Assembly (NCBI RefSeq): GCF_052115385.1
Contig: NZ_JBFRGP010000010.1
Location: 86,284 to 150,283, forward strand
Direction: 5' to 3'
DNA: 64,000 nt
Source: Dyella_D sp052115385
GTDB lineage: Bacteria; Pseudomonadota; Gammaproteobacteria; Xanthomonadales; Rhodanobacteraceae
This document shows positions 33,019 to 44,196 of the stretch, piece after piece (position 1 is the stretch's first letter; each line of letters begins with the position of its first letter). Made by a program: the position numbers and the translations under genes. Below the pieces are notes generated by a model. The model was not told where the DNA came from. It saw only the letters and a program-made list of their open reading frames with translations, and searched no databases.

Positions 33019-34302
33019 ATGGACAACACCTCCAAGCGCGTCGGTGTCATCGGCGGCATTCGCATTCCCTTCTGCCGCAACAACACCTCATACGCCGACG
33101 TCGGCAACTTCGGCATGTCGGTCAAGGTGCTCGGCGCCCTGGTCGAACGCTTCCGCCTGCACGGCGAGGAGCTGGGCGAAGTGGCGATGGGCGCGGTGAT
33201 CAAGCATTCCTCGGAATGGAACCTGGCCCGCGAGGCGGTGCTGTCCTCGGGCCTGGCGCCGACCACCCCCGGCATCACCACGGCGCGCGCCTGCGGCACT
33301 TCGCTGGACAACGCCATCATCATCGCCAACAAGATCGCCGCCGGGCAGATCGAGGCGGGCATCGCCGGCGGCTCGGACACCACCAGCGACGTGCCGATCG
33401 TGCTCGGCGAGCGCTTGCGCAAGCGCCTGCTGGCGATCAATCGCGCCAAGGGCTGGCAGGACAAGATGGCCGCCTTCACCCGCGGCTTCTCGCTGAAGGA
33501 ACTGAAGCCCTCGTTTCCCGGCGTGGCCGAACCGCGCACCGGCATGTCGATGGGCGACCACTGCGAGCGGATGGCCAAGGAATGGCATATCGACCGCGAG
33601 CCGCAGGACCGGCTGGCGCTGGAAAGCCACCAGAAGCTGGCCGCCGCCTACGAGGCGGGCTTCTTCGAAGACCTGGTGGTGCCGTTCCGCGGCCTGAAGC
33701 GCGACGGTTTCCTGCGTCCGGACTCGACCATGGAGAAGCTCGGCTCGCTCAAGCCCGCGTTCGACAAGATCTCCGGCCACGGCACGCTGACTGCGGGCAA
33801 TTCCACCGGTCTCTCGGACGGTGCTGCCGCGGTGCTGCTGGGCAGCGACGAGTGGGCGGCCAAGCGCGGCCTCAAGGTGCAGGCGTATTTCCTCGATGCC
33901 GAAGTGGCCGCGGTCGACTTCGTGCACGGCGAGGGCCTGCTGATGGCGCCCACCGTGGCGGTGCCGCGCATGCTGGCGCGCCATGGGCTGACGCTGCAGG
34001 ACTTCGACTTCTACGAGATCCACGAAGCGTTCGCCGCCCAGGTGCTGTGCACCTTGCGCGCGTGGGAAAGCGAAACCTACTGCCGCAACCGCCTGGGGCT
34101 GGAACGGCCGCTGGGCAGCATCGATCCGGCCAGGCTCAACGTGCACGGCTCCAGCCTCGCGGTGGGCCACCCGTTCGCCGCGACCGGCGCGCGCATCATC
34201 GCCACCCTCGCCAAGCTGCTGGAAGAGAAGGGTTCGGGCCGCGGCCTGATCTCGATCTGCACCGCCGGCGGCATGGGCGTCACCGCCATCCTCGAGCGCT
34301 GA
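33019..34302 (+). CDS. fadI: Acetyl-CoA acyltransferase (FadI-type thiolase)
   Basis: 427 residues. Active-site Cys92 in TTARACGTSLDN, the EIHEAFAAQ His motif, GHPFAATGAR and the CTAGGMG end with the second catalytic Cys. The length and the EIHEAF/KLGS pattern fit the FadI branch (thiolase of anaerobic-type or acyl-CoA oxidation) better than PhaA. It cleaves 3-ketoacyl-CoA with CoA to acetyl-CoA, or runs backwards. No fadJ partner is adjacent. The start at 33019 gives MDNTSKRVGV. Confidence 0.88.
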   Translation: MDNTSKRVGVIGGIRIPFCRNNTSYADVGNFGMSVKVLGALVERFRLHGEELGEVAMGAVIKHSSEWNLAREAVLSSGLAPTTPGITTARACGTSLDNAIIIANKIAAGQIEAGIAGGSDTTSDVPIVLGERLRKRLLAINRAKGWQDKMAAFTRGFSLKELKPSFPGVAEPRTGMSMGDHCERMAKEWHIDREPQDRLALESHQKLAAAYEAGFFEDLVVPFRGLKRDGFLRPDSTMEKLGSLKPAFDKISGHGTLTAGNSTGLSDGAAAVLLGSDEWAAKRGLKVQAYFLDAEVAAVDFVHGEGLLMAPTVAVPRMLARHGLTLQDFDFYEIHEAFAAQVLCTLRAWESETYCRNRLGLERPLGSIDPARLNVHGSSLAVGHPFAATGARIIATLAKLLEEKGSGRGLISICTAGGMGVTAILER

Positions 34303-34319
34303 CGCGCACCGCACCGGCC

Positions 34320-34844
34320 ATGTTCCGCCTGCGCACCACCACCGCCCTGAGCCTGCTCGCGCTGGCGGTGGGCGTGGGCGGCACGGCATGGCTGAGCGGG
34401 CTGACCGCGGGGTGGCAGGGGCCGGATAGGCTTGCAGCGAAGCGCACTCCCGCGCCTGCCGTGAAGCCGCATCTGCGTGTCGCTGCCGTACCACGGCCGG
34501 CCGGACATGCCATGCATCTGCCGCCGGTGGATGCCGCGCAGGCCATCGCCGCACCGGCCACGGCGGACGTGCCGACCTTGACCCCCATCGAGATGCCGCA
34601 GGCGCCGAGCTCGCTCTTCAGCCGCCGCGTCGCGCGCGCCGGCCTGGTGGTGCTGCGCCTGTCGGTCGACGGGCAAGGCCACGTCACCCACGCCGCGGTG
34701 GACCAGAGCAGCGGCGATCCGCTACTCGACCAGGAAGCCGTGCAGACCGTGCAGGGCTGGCGCTTCGCCGTGCCGGCGGATCACCCCGACGGCCTCAGCG
34801 GCAACCTGCCGATGCGCTTCGCCGCCGACGACCGGCAGGCCTGA
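34320..34844 (+). CDS. TonB C-terminal domain (energy-transducer) protein
   Basis: 174 residues from ATG 34320, 17 bases after the thiolase stop. One N-terminal hydrophobic helix (ALSLLALAVGVGGTAWLSGL), an Ala/Pro-rich linker, then a TonB C-terminal fold (VARAGLVVLRLSVDGQGHVT, LLDQEAVQTVQGWRF). It would span the periplasm and hand proton-motive energy to TonB receptors, two of which are in the window. ExbB/ExbD are not. It converges with the phospholipase gene with no spacing between stop codons. Confidence 0.82.
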   Translation: MFRLRTTTALSLLALAVGVGGTAWLSGLTAGWQGPDRLAAKRTPAPAVKPHLRVAAVPRPAGHAMHLPPVDAAQAIAAPATADVPTLTPIEMPQAPSSLFSRRVARAGLVVLRLSVDGQGHVTHAAVDQSSGDPLLDQEAVQTVQGWRFAVPADHPDGLSGNLPMRFAADDRQA

Positions 34845-36749
34845 TCAAAGAATCCCGTTGGCTCCGGCGCCGAATGCGGTCAGCAGGCGCGTATAGATCA
34901 GCTTGGGCGGGCTGGCCACTTCCGGGAAATCGCCCACCGCCTCGTAGCAGCTGAAGAAGTTCGGATCGCTGGGCCGCATCGGCGTGCAGCCCTGCTTGAG
35001 CTGATAGCTGGTGGCGTAGCGGTACGGCCAGAAATCGAACAGCGGCAAGGCGGCGGAGACGTCGCCGATGGCGGCACTCAAGTCCGACAGCAGCGGAATG
35101 GAACGCTGGCGCGGCGCGATCACCCAGGCGTTCTCCGGCTCCGTCTCGCGCATGATCGCGCTGCGCAGCTGCTGGGCGAAAGCAGCGTCGTACACGATCA
35201 CGCCAGCCTCGGTGTTGTAGTGGTCCGAGCGCGGATCGAAGTTGTGCGAGCCGACCATGGCGAAGCGGTCGTCCACCACGATCGATTTCGCATGCAGGCC
35301 GAAACGCCGGCCCGCGCTGATCAGCGGCGCCGGCCGGTTGCGCTTGCCGCCGCGGCCGAGCAGGGTGCGCGTCTCGGTGCCGACGTAGCGGCGCTTGCTG
35401 GCGGGCTTGCCGGCGGTCGGCCTGGCATCGCTGCCGTCCTCGTCGTCGGGGCCATCGTCCGAGCTGGCCCAGGCGTTGTCCTGCGCCGGGCCCAGCGCGC
35501 GCGGCTTCAGCTCGTAGATCTCGAAGCCGTATTCCTTGAGATAGCGTTTGCGGTGCTTGTACGACATGGCATACACCGCGAAGGCGTCGGTGGAGGCCAG
35601 CGAATTGGTGGAGACCACGATGCGCGGCGGCGCGTCCTGCTTCTGCAGCCGGTCGAAGATCTTGCGGGCGCGGCTGCTCATCACCAGGTAGGGCGTCTGC
35701 AGCACCACTTCCTGCTTGGCCGAGCCGACCATGCGCATCACGTTGGCGGTGAACTCGCGCGCGGCGCGTTCGCGCGGCTTGTCGGTCTTGGCCGGCAGGT
35801 CGCTGAAGAATTCCACCGGCGCGGTGGTGCGCAGGGTGGGGGCGACCAGGTATTCGTCCAGCCAGTCCGCGTCGTCCGCTTCCTCCTGCACGCGCGCCAC
35901 GCGCTCCGGATGCAGGTACACCGGCTCGCGCCATGGCGTGGCCGTGCCGCCGGCCAGCAGGCGGTAGATGTCGCGCAGGTGGGTCAGCGGCACGGAACGC
36001 TTGTGCGCCCAGAAGCGCTCGAAAGTTTCGCCCATCGCCTGCGCGGCGGGGCCGCCGACCATCACGTCGCGATCGACGTAGTCGAAGTCGTTGTCCCAGT
36101 CGAAATAACGGTCCTGGAAGTTGCGCCCGCCGGTGATGCCGATGCTGTTGTCGACCAGCAGGATCTTGTTGTGCATGCGCTGGTTGAATTTGTAGAAGCA
36201 GCACACGATGCCGGCGGCGAATTCCAGCGGTGAAGTCTCCGACTTGTGGAAGGTCGGGTTGTACAGCCGGATCTGCAGGTTGACGTGCGCCTGCGCCAGG
36301 CGCGTCAGCCACGCGCCGTCGTTGAAGGAGAACAGCTGGTCGGCCAGCACGCGCACCTTCACGCCGCGCCGCGCCGCGCCCACCAGTTCGTCCAGGATCA
36401 GCTGGCCGGCGTCGTCCTGGTCCCAGATATAGGTCTGGATATCGATCGAATGCTTCGCCGCGCGGATCAGGTTGATGCGCGCCACCATCGCCGGCTCGCT
36501 GTCGTTGAGCAGGGTGACCACGTGCACCGGCGCCTGCGCGGTGGAGGCGGCGAGCGCCGCGCTGGCCGCGTCGAGCAGGGGCGAGTCCTCGGCGCAGGTG
36601 GTATCCGGCGTGGCGCAGTCGATCCGGTGATCGGTCTGCGCCGCCACGATGGCATCGGCACGGCGGATCTTCGCCGTCGACAGGCTGCATCCCGGCAGCA
36701 GGGTCGAGGCGAGCAGCAGGAGGAGAACGCACGCCCAGCGCGATGACAT
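34845..36749 (-). CDS. Phospholipase D-family lipoprotein (cardiolipin synthase-like)
   Basis: 634 residues from ATG 36749. Signal with a lipobox-like LLPGC (Cys21), so a membrane-anchored exported enzyme. Two HKD motifs are intact: MHNKILLVDNSIGITGGRN and LHAKSIVVDDRFAMVGSHN. An insert with an acidic stretch (DDGPDDEDGSD) lies between the halves. PLD-type phosphatidyl transfer or hydrolysis is expected, acting at the periplasmic membrane face; the family also includes synthases of the ClsC/YmdC type. Confidence 0.85.
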   Translation of the reverse strand: MSSRWACVLLLLLASTLLPGCSLSTAKIRRADAIVAAQTDHRIDCATPDTTCAEDSPLLDAASAALAASTAQAPVHVVTLLNDSEPAMVARINLIRAAKHSIDIQTYIWDQDDAGQLILDELVGAARRGVKVRVLADQLFSFNDGAWLTRLAQAHVNLQIRLYNPTFHKSETSPLEFAAGIVCCFYKFNQRMHNKILLVDNSIGITGGRNFQDRYFDWDNDFDYVDRDVMVGGPAAQAMGETFERFWAHKRSVPLTHLRDIYRLLAGGTATPWREPVYLHPERVARVQEEADDADWLDEYLVAPTLRTTAPVEFFSDLPAKTDKPRERAAREFTANVMRMVGSAKQEVVLQTPYLVMSSRARKIFDRLQKQDAPPRIVVSTNSLASTDAFAVYAMSYKHRKRYLKEYGFEIYELKPRALGPAQDNAWASSDDGPDDEDGSDARPTAGKPASKRRYVGTETRTLLGRGGKRNRPAPLISAGRRFGLHAKSIVVDDRFAMVGSHNFDPRSDHYNTEAGVIVYDAAFAQQLRSAIMRETEPENAWVIAPRQRSIPLLSDLSAAIGDVSAALPLFDFWPYRYATSYQLKQGCTPMRPSDPNFFSCYEAVGDFPEVASPPKLIYTRLLTAFGAGANGIL

Positions 36750-36826
36750 CAGGCAATGATAAATAACCCCGGGCCATTTCGTCGCCGGTCCGATGCCCGG
36801 CGAACCGGCGCCGGGCCAGCGCCCGT

Positions 36827-37426
36827 TCATGACCCGCTGGTGGTCGGCGCGTGGTCGATGGCGATGATCAGGCCGAGGCGGACCTGGTCGGACAAGGCGG
36901 TGCGATGCCCGGTCATGCCGAACTCGCTGCGCTGGATGTCGCCGCGCGCTTCGATGCGGCAGTCCCTGGGCGTGTCGAGCGGGCAGGGCGAGGGCAGCAG
37001 CTCGAACCGCGCCGGCCGCGAGACGCCGCGCAGGGTCAGCGTGCCGAACAGTGCGCCGCCGTGTTCGAGCGAAGCCACCGGCACCGGCTCGGAGACGAAG
37101 TGGATGGTCGGGTAATGCTCGGCGTCGAAGAACTCCGGCGCCATCACCCAGCGGCGGAAGCGCTCGGACGACATCTGGATGCTGTCCACCGTGATATGCG
37201 CATCGACCACCGCCACGTCGCGCTGCGCGCTCAAGGTCACGTCGCCGTCGATGTGCTCGAAGCTGCCGGTGACCTGGGTCAGCCACAGCAGGCGCACGCC
37301 GAATTCGGCGTGCGAGCGGGAGGAGTCGATGCGGTAGTCGGCGGCGTGGAGGGTGCAGGCCGCCAGTGCGAGGACGAAACCGGCGATGGCGCGCTGGCGA
37401 GGCCAGCGGCGACGCTTGCGGTTCAC
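36827..37426 (-). CDS. YceI-family periplasmic lipid-binding protein
   Basis: 199 residues with a signal peptide (AGFVLALAACTLHA). The mature part begins DYRIDSSRSHAEFGVRLLWL and contains FFDAEHYPTIHFVSEPV and GTLTLRGVSRPARFEL, the YceI lipocalin-like pattern. Family members bind isoprenoid chains or small amides. Its start codon overlaps the sixA stop (ATGA), so the two are co-translated. Confidence 0.92.
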   Translation of the reverse strand: MNRKRRRWPRQRAIAGFVLALAACTLHAADYRIDSSRSHAEFGVRLLWLTQVTGSFEHIDGDVTLSAQRDVAVVDAHITVDSIQMSSERFRRWVMAPEFFDAEHYPTIHFVSEPVPVASLEHGGALFGTLTLRGVSRPARFELLPSPCPLDTPRDCRIEARGDIQRSEFGMTGHRTALSDQVRLGLIIAIDHAPTTSGS

Positions 37427-37911
37427 GGCGACCAGAAGGCTTCCAGGCGGGCGTGGCCCGGTTCGAAGCCCTCGTCCGAGTGGAATACCGCGATGCCGGC
37501 GGGCGGCATGCCGCGGTATTCGTCGGAACGGCCCTCGGCCAGCAGCGCGACCAGCCGCTCGATGCCGGGGTTATGCCCGACCAGCAGCACCGAATCGGCG
37601 TCGCTGTGGTCGTCGAGCAGGGCCAGCAGTTCGCCCTGGGTGGCCTCGTAGATGTCTTCGCACAGCTCCGGCTCCGGCGCGCCGTTGACCTCGGCCAGCG
37701 CCAGCGTGGCGGTGGCGCGGGTGCGCTCGGACGGCGAACACAGCACGCGGCTGGGCCGCTGCTGGCCGTGCTTCTTCAGCCATTGCTCGAGCCAGCGGCC
37801 CGCGGCGCGGGCCTCCTGCTCGCCACGTCCGCTCAGGCGGCGGCCGACGTCGTCGCCCCCGGGCTGCGAGGGCTGGGCTTCGGCGTGGCGCAACAGGATA
37901 AGTTCTCGCAT
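37423..37911 (-). CDS. sixA: SixA-type histidine phosphatase
   Basis: 162 residues of the branch-1 histidine phosphatase family. The N-terminal LILLRHAEAQP carries the phospho-accepting His9. Other parts are LSGRGEQEARAAGRWL and VLLVGHNPGIERLV with the second His. SixA removes phosphate from phospho-His of HPt proteins such as NPr or ArcB; the local partner is unknown. Confidence 0.9.
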   Translation of the reverse strand: MRELILLRHAEAQPSQPGGDDVGRRLSGRGEQEARAAGRWLEQWLKKHGQQRPSRVLCSPSERTRATATLALAEVNGAPEPELCEDIYEATQGELLALLDDHSDADSVLLVGHNPGIERLVALLAEGRSDEYRGMPPAGIAVFHSDEGFEPGHARLEAFWSP

Positions 37912-37935
37912 GGACGGCTCCGGACGGACGGTGAA

Positions 37936-38571
37936 TTAATGCTGGCGCTTGATCCAGCGCAGGAGTTGTTTCCAGTCTTCCTGGTGGTTGCGCACCTGTT
38001 CGGAGGCATAGTCGAAGATGCCTTTGCCGAGCGCGGTGAGCAGCACGTAGGCCTGGCTGTCGCGCAGTTCCGCCACCAGCGGGAACGGCGATTCGGCGGC
38101 CAGTTGTTCCATCGCGTCCTGGCTGGCGCGGGTCCACGGCTTGAGGCGGTTGCCGACCAGCCCCACCGGCAGCTTGCCGCGCTTGATGCGCGGGATCTCC
38201 TGCAGGTGGGCGAGGAAGCCCATGGTGGCGTCCAGGTCGAAGGTCGACGGCAGCACCGGCACCAGCAGCACGTTGGCCTGTTCGAGATACGGCTCCAGCT
38301 CGCGTTCGTGCGAGCCGGCGGGCGTGTCGATCAGGGTGCGCTGGGTGTCTTCGGGCAGCTTTTCCAGCGCCCGGCGCCCGCCTTCCACGGCGAGCACGCC
38401 GGGGACATTGTTTTCGGCGCGGCGCGCCGCCCAGCGGAAGCTGGAACCTTGCCGGTCGGCATCCACGATGGCCGTGTGCTTGCCGTCCTGCGCCCAGTGC
38501 GAAGCAAGCTGGGTGACCAGCGTGCTCTTACCGCAACCGCCCTTGCTGCTTGCTACCAGCACCGTCAGCAT
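37936..38571 (-). CDS. ParA/MinD-like ATPase
   Basis: 211 residues. Deviant Walker A KGGCGKST at residues 10-17, AIVDADRQGSS (A'), TLIDTPAG (B). These are the ParA-family signatures. It lacks an N-terminal helix-turn-helix and a partner ParB nearby, so it is a solo ParA of the type found with cell-surface positioning or plasmid-like functions rather than the main chromosomal partition gene. Start ATG 38571. Confidence 0.88.
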   Translation of the reverse strand: MLTVLVASSKGGCGKSTLVTQLASHWAQDGKHTAIVDADRQGSSFRWAARRAENNVPGVLAVEGGRRALEKLPEDTQRTLIDTPAGSHERELEPYLEQANVLLVPVLPSTFDLDATMGFLAHLQEIPRIKRGKLPVGLVGNRLKPWTRASQDAMEQLAAESPFPLVAELRDSQAYVLLTALGKGIFDYASEQVRNHQEDWKQLLRWIKRQH

Positions 38572-38651
38572 GCGTCGCCCCTTCGTTTCGAGGTGGGCCA
38601 AGGGTACATGGGAAGGGGGAACCGGCAACAGCGCGCGGCGTGCGCCAGTGC

Positions 38652-39695
38652 TCAGCCTTTCGCCTGGGCCTGCGCGGCACCGGCTGGCTTCTGGTTGTCC
38701 CAGTCCGCCGGCGCATCCATCGGGATCTTGTAGTCGCGCAGTGCCGCCAGCACCAGGCTCATTTCGGTGCCGCCGCTGCGCGCCAGCGCCAGCAGGTGCT
38801 GGGCCAGGGCCAGGTCGCTCTGCGCGCGGGCCGACAGCTGGGCGAAGTTCTGCACCTGCCAGACCAGGTTGCGCCGGGCATGCTTGGCGTCTTCCTGCTG
38901 GGCCGGATCGGCGGCGAGCACCTCGCGCAGGTGCAGGCCCAGTGAGCGGGCCAGCGGGCTGGAACCCCATTCGAGCAGGCGGCCGAGCTTGAGGCAGTCG
39001 TCCTTCAGCGCGGCATCGTCGCCGGCGTTCTCGCACAGCCTGGAGGTGGCCTGCAGCCCCGGTTGCGGCTGCGTGGCGGCCATGCCGAACACCAGGGTCA
39101 GCTGCACTCCGGCGGCGCCGGTGGCCGAGGCCGGATCGATGGTCGGCGCCGGCGGCGGCAGGGTGCTGACATTGCCGGCCAGGGCCTTGAGGCTGGTGCC
39201 GGTGTAGTCGTCGTAGAGCTTGGCGGCAGCGGCTTTGGCCAGGTCTTCGCGGGCGGCCTGGTCCTTGCCGTCGTGGTGGTCCTGGCCCAGCTTGAGCAGC
39301 CACACGGCGGCGTTGTCCGGGGCCTGTTCGACCAGCCTGGCCAGCGCGTCGGCATTGGGGCAGGCGTCGGCCTTGGCGTCGCAGTCGCTCAGGCGCAGCC
39401 AGGTCACCGCCGGGAAGGTGTCCTCGGCCTTGGAGGCGCGCTCGATCAGCGTATGGAAGTCGTTGTACTTGGGCTGGTTGGGCAGCGGGCGGGCGAGCAG
39501 GGCGGCGCCGAGCAGGGGCAGTGCGTCCGCGCGCGGGGCCAGCACGCTGACCAGGTCGCGCTGGAAGGCCAGCAGCGCGTCGTTGCGTGCTTCGCCGGTT
39601 TTGGTCGCCACCGGCTTTGAGGCCTGTTTGGCGACGACCGGGGCGATCGACAGGACACCGGCGAGCCCTAAGGCGAGGTAGCGCCATCCGCGCAT
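38652..39695 (-). CDS. Exported hypothetical protein, 347 residues
   Basis: Start ATG 39695 chosen for the GGAG before it; another at 39707. Signal peptide LALGLAGVLSIAPVVA. The mature part is helical and Ala-rich, with repeated alpha-hairpins (DALARLVEQAPDNAAVWLLK) that look like degenerate TPR units. Cysteines occur in pairs (CDAKADAC). No family recognised. Probably periplasmic. Confidence 0.68.
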   Translation of the reverse strand: MRGWRYLALGLAGVLSIAPVVAKQASKPVATKTGEARNDALLAFQRDLVSVLAPRADALPLLGAALLARPLPNQPKYNDFHTLIERASKAEDTFPAVTWLRLSDCDAKADACPNADALARLVEQAPDNAAVWLLKLGQDHHDGKDQAAREDLAKAAAAKLYDDYTGTSLKALAGNVSTLPPPAPTIDPASATGAAGVQLTLVFGMAATQPQPGLQATSRLCENAGDDAALKDDCLKLGRLLEWGSSPLARSLGLHLREVLAADPAQQEDAKHARRNLVWQVQNFAQLSARAQSDLALAQHLLALARSGGTEMSLVLAALRDYKIPMDAPADWDNQKPAGAAQAQAKG

Positions 39696-39883
39696 GCTGT
39701 TCTCCATCCGCAAAACGAAGCGGCCAGCATACTTATTCAGGATTAAGCCTGCCTGATCCCGTGAACAGGCCTGGCCGCAGCGCGTGGCTACGCTTGTTAG
39801 CATGGCGCCTTCACCGATTTAGCGCGCGGCTGCGCGCCACCACTGCTTCGGGCGCGCTGGTGCGCCACGCACAGGAGAGACGA

Positions 39884-40081
39884 GTGGATCAGATAGCGAT
39901 CATGGCCGACGGGCGAGCCCCCTGGTTCGTGGGCTGGGGCACCCTGGCGTTGATCAATGCGGGCCTGGCCCAGGGCAAGAATCGCAGCGGCCTGGTGTGG
40001 TTCCTGGTGTCGCTGCTGCTGGGGCCGATAGCCACGCTGGTGCTGGTGCTGCTGCCGAAGGTGCGCTCGACGCTGTTCTGA
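39884..40081 (+). CDS. Small membrane protein, 65 residues
   Basis: GTG start at 39884 with AGGAGAG seven bases before it; an ATG lies six codons in. It has two hydrophobic segments (WFVGWGTLALINAGLA and LVWFLVSLLLGPIATLVLVL) separated by KNRSG. A two-pass inner-membrane miniprotein of a type common in xanthomonads; function unknown. An A-rich hairpin terminator follows. Confidence 0.6.
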   Translation: MDQIAIMADGRAPWFVGWGTLALINAGLAQGKNRSGLVWFLVSLLLGPIATLVLVLLPKVRSTLF

Positions 40082-40095
40082 GCACCCCCGGAAAA

Positions 40096-40131
40096 GCAAA
40101 AAACCCGCCCCGCGGTGGCCGCGAGGCGGGT
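40096..40131. terminator. Terminator between the small membrane protein and speE
   Basis: Stem ACCCGCCCCGCGG-TGG-CCGCGAGGCGGGT (40103-40131), with one mismatch pair region. On the minus strand it is followed by TTTTTTGC, so it ends speE; the stop of speE is 14 bases before it. Confidence 0.88.
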
Positions 40132-40144
40132 CTGGCGCTCAGGC

Positions 40145-40996
40145 TTATTCGCCCAGTGCTTCCTTCATGAACTCCGGCATCGCCAGCGCGCCCTTGTGGA
40201 TCTCGGCGTTGTAGTAGCGGGTCGGGAAGTTCTTGCTCAGTGCGCCGCGCTCGCGGAAGCCGGCCAGGTCGCCGCCCTTGCGCACCATGGTGCAGCTCCA
40301 CCAGCCGGTGGGGTAGCACGGCTGCGGGAACGGCAAGGTCTTCACCGCGCTGAAGCCGGCGGTGCGCATGGCCGAGCGCATCGACTTGATCAGCTCGATG
40401 TGCGCCAGCGGCGACTCGCTCTGCTGCACCAGGATGCCGCCATGGCGCAGCGCCTTGTAGCAGCTGCCGTAGAAGGCGGCGTTGAACAGGCCTTCGGCGG
40501 GGCCGACCGGGTCGGTCGAGTCGACGATGATCAGGTCCAGCGATTCCGGCTCGGCCTCGGCCATGTACTTGATGCCGTCGATGAACAGCAGCTCGGCGCG
40601 CGGGTCGTTGTTCGCCTCGCACAGCTCGGGGAAGTACTGCTCGGCCAGGCGCGTGACGCGCTCGTCGATCTCCACCTGCACGGCCGATTCCACTTCCTCG
40701 TGCTTGAGCACTTCGCGCAGCGTGCCGCAGTCGCCGCCGCCGATGATCACCACGCGCTTGGCGCGCGCATGGGTGAACAGCGCCGGGTGGGTCATCATCT
40801 CGTGATAGAGGAAGTTGTCGCGGCTGGTCAGCATCACGCAGCCGTCGATCACCATCAGGTTGCCCCAGTCGGTGGTCTGGTAGATCTCGATGGTCTGGAA
40901 CGGGGTTTTCTCGGCATGAAGCAGCTTCTCCACGCGATAACCGATGGAGGAGCCGGAGGCCTGGTGGGCCTCGGTGAACCAGCTGGGCTGCGACAT
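40145..40996 (-). CDS. speE: Spermidine synthase
   Basis: 283 residues from ATG 40996 (MSQPSWFTEA). Aminopropyltransferase signatures: YRVEKLLHAEKTPFQTIEIY, VIDGCVMLTSRDNFLYHEMM, VVIIGGGDCGTLREVLKHEE (decarboxy-SAM binding), then DLIIVDSTDPVGPAEGLFN with the catalytic Asp, and CYPTGWWSC near the end. It moves an aminopropyl group from decarboxylated SAM to putrescine. It is divergent from speA, which supplies agmatine on the putrescine route, a usual xanthomonad pairing. Confidence 0.95.
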   Translation of the reverse strand: MSQPSWFTEAHQASGSSIGYRVEKLLHAEKTPFQTIEIYQTTDWGNLMVIDGCVMLTSRDNFLYHEMMTHPALFTHARAKRVVIIGGGDCGTLREVLKHEEVESAVQVEIDERVTRLAEQYFPELCEANNDPRAELLFIDGIKYMAEAEPESLDLIIVDSTDPVGPAEGLFNAAFYGSCYKALRHGGILVQQSESPLAHIELIKSMRSAMRTAGFSAVKTLPFPQPCYPTGWWSCTMVRKGGDLAGFRERGALSKNFPTRYYNAEIHKGALAMPEFMKEALGE

Positions 40997-41041
40997 GGCG
41001 TGTGTTCCTGTTCCTGACGTCACGGTGGGCAAAGAGACGCA

Positions 41042-41109
41042 ATTGTAGCCGTTCCGGGCCCCGGCGTACCGGGCACGGATGCCGCATGGTCACATTCGAC
41101 CATTACAAT
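41042..41109. promoter_or_regulatory. Divergent -10-like boxes between speE and speA
   Basis: TACAAT occurs on the plus strand at 41104-41109, and its complement ATTGTA at 41042-41047 gives TACAAT for the minus strand. These could be the -10 elements of speA and speE, but no good -35 box stands at the proper distance. The remaining 41110-41279 leader of speA is unusually long and GC-rich. Confidence 0.3.
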
Positions 41110-41279
41110 AGACGGCCGTCCCGTCTGCGACCGTTCGCCGGCGGGACCGTAGAGTCCGATCCGGCCCCGCGGCGTGCGAGGCTTCCGGCCGGCCGGCTTC
41201 TTCCTCGTCAAGGCTCGCCGCTGCGACGACATGACGGACGGGCGCCTCGCGCCCGCTGAGCCTTAAGGAATACCTGTCC

Positions 41280-43169
<1,890 letters not shown>

Positions 43170-43174
43170 AAGCT

Positions 43175-43298
43175 CGTCATTCCGGCGCAGGCCGGAATCC
43201 AGCAGCGACCATGCGGGATTTTCGCGAAAGCGTTGAATGGGCTGCTCGCGACAACCTGGCGGTATCGCTACTGGATTCCGGCCTGCGCCGGAATGACG
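43175..43298. repeat. Inverted CGTCATTCCGG-type repeat
   Basis: Perfect 28-base arms (43175-43202 and 43271-43298) that begin CGTCATTCCGGCGCAGGCCG. This sequence class is widely spread between genes in proteobacteria. The pair encloses 68 bases with no gene. It lies five bases after the speA stop and may form its 3' hairpin. Confidence 0.9.
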
Positions 43299-43407
43299 GA
43301 ATGGGGAAGGTTTCCCCCGGTTGTCCATTCGTCGCATGGATGCGACATCCGAGCTGTGCCAGCCTTTGTCGTCCCCTGCATCCCCTATCGAAATCGAAGG
43401 AGTGGTT

Positions 43408-44196
43408 ATGGCAGCAAGTCTCGAAGGCAAGGTCGCGCTGATCACCGGCGCCGCGAGCGGCCTGGGCAAGGCGATCGCGGAGCTCTACGCGAAGAACGGT
43501 TGCGCGGTGGCGATCGCTGACATCAACCAGCAGGCCGCCGATGCGGCGGCGGCGGAGATCAACGCCGCTGGCGGCAAGGCGATCGGCATCGCGATGGACG
43601 TCACCGACGAAGCGGCGGTGAATGCGGGCACCGAGAAGGCGGTCGCCGCGTTCGGCGCGCTGGATATCCTGATTTCCAACGCCGGCGTGCAGATCATCAA
43701 CCCGATCGACCAGTTCGCCTTCGCCGATTGGAAGAAGATGCTGGCGATCCATCTGGACGGCGGCTTCCTCACCACCAAGGCCGCGCTCAAGCACATGTAC
43801 CAGGGCGACCGTGGCGGCGTCGTCATCTACATGGGCTCGGTGCATTCGCACGAAGCGTCCAAGCTGAAGTCCGCCTACGTCACCGCTAAGCACGGCCTGC
43901 TGGGCCTGGCACGCACGCTGGCGAAGGAAGGCGCGGCCCATAACGTGCGTTCGCACGTGATCTGCCCCGGCTTCGTGCGCACGCCGCTGGTGGAGAAGCA
44001 GATTCCCGAGCAGGCCAAGGAACTGGGCATCAGCGAAGAGGAAGTGATCAAGAACGTGATGCTGAAGGACACCGTCGACGGCACCTTCACCACGGTCGAG
44101 GACATCGCGCAGACCGCGCTGTTCCTGGCCGCGTTCCCCTCGGCCGCGCTCACCGGCCAGTCGTTCGTGGTCAGCCACGGCTGGTACATGCAGTAA
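43408..44196 (+). CDS. bdhA: 3-hydroxybutyrate dehydrogenase (SDR)
   Basis: 262 residues from ATG 43408 with GAAGGAG upstream. SDR signatures: TGAASGLGKA (NAD binding), NAG motif, catalytic Ser144, Tyr157 and Lys161 (SAYVTAKHG). The end HGWYMQ and FVVSHGW fit the 3-hydroxybutyrate branch. It interconverts D-3-hydroxybutyrate and acetoacetate. The next genes (acetoacetate decarboxylase, patatin) make a ketone-body block. Confidence 0.9.
   Translation: MAASLEGKVALITGAASGLGKAIAELYAKNGCAVAIADINQQAADAAAAEINAAGGKAIGIAMDVTDEAAVNAGTEKAVAAFGALDILISNAGVQIINPIDQFAFADWKKMLAIHLDGGFLTTKAALKHMYQGDRGGVVIYMGSVHSHEASKLKSAYVTAKHGLLGLARTLAKEGAAHNVRSHVICPGFVRTPLVEKQIPEQAKELGISEEEVIKNVMLKDTVDGTFTTVEDIAQTALFLAAFPSAALTGQSFVVSHGWYMQ

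Noticed and set aside
37936..38571. Main chromosome partition gene parA
   Set aside because: No parB or parS-like site next to it and no gidA/gidB context.
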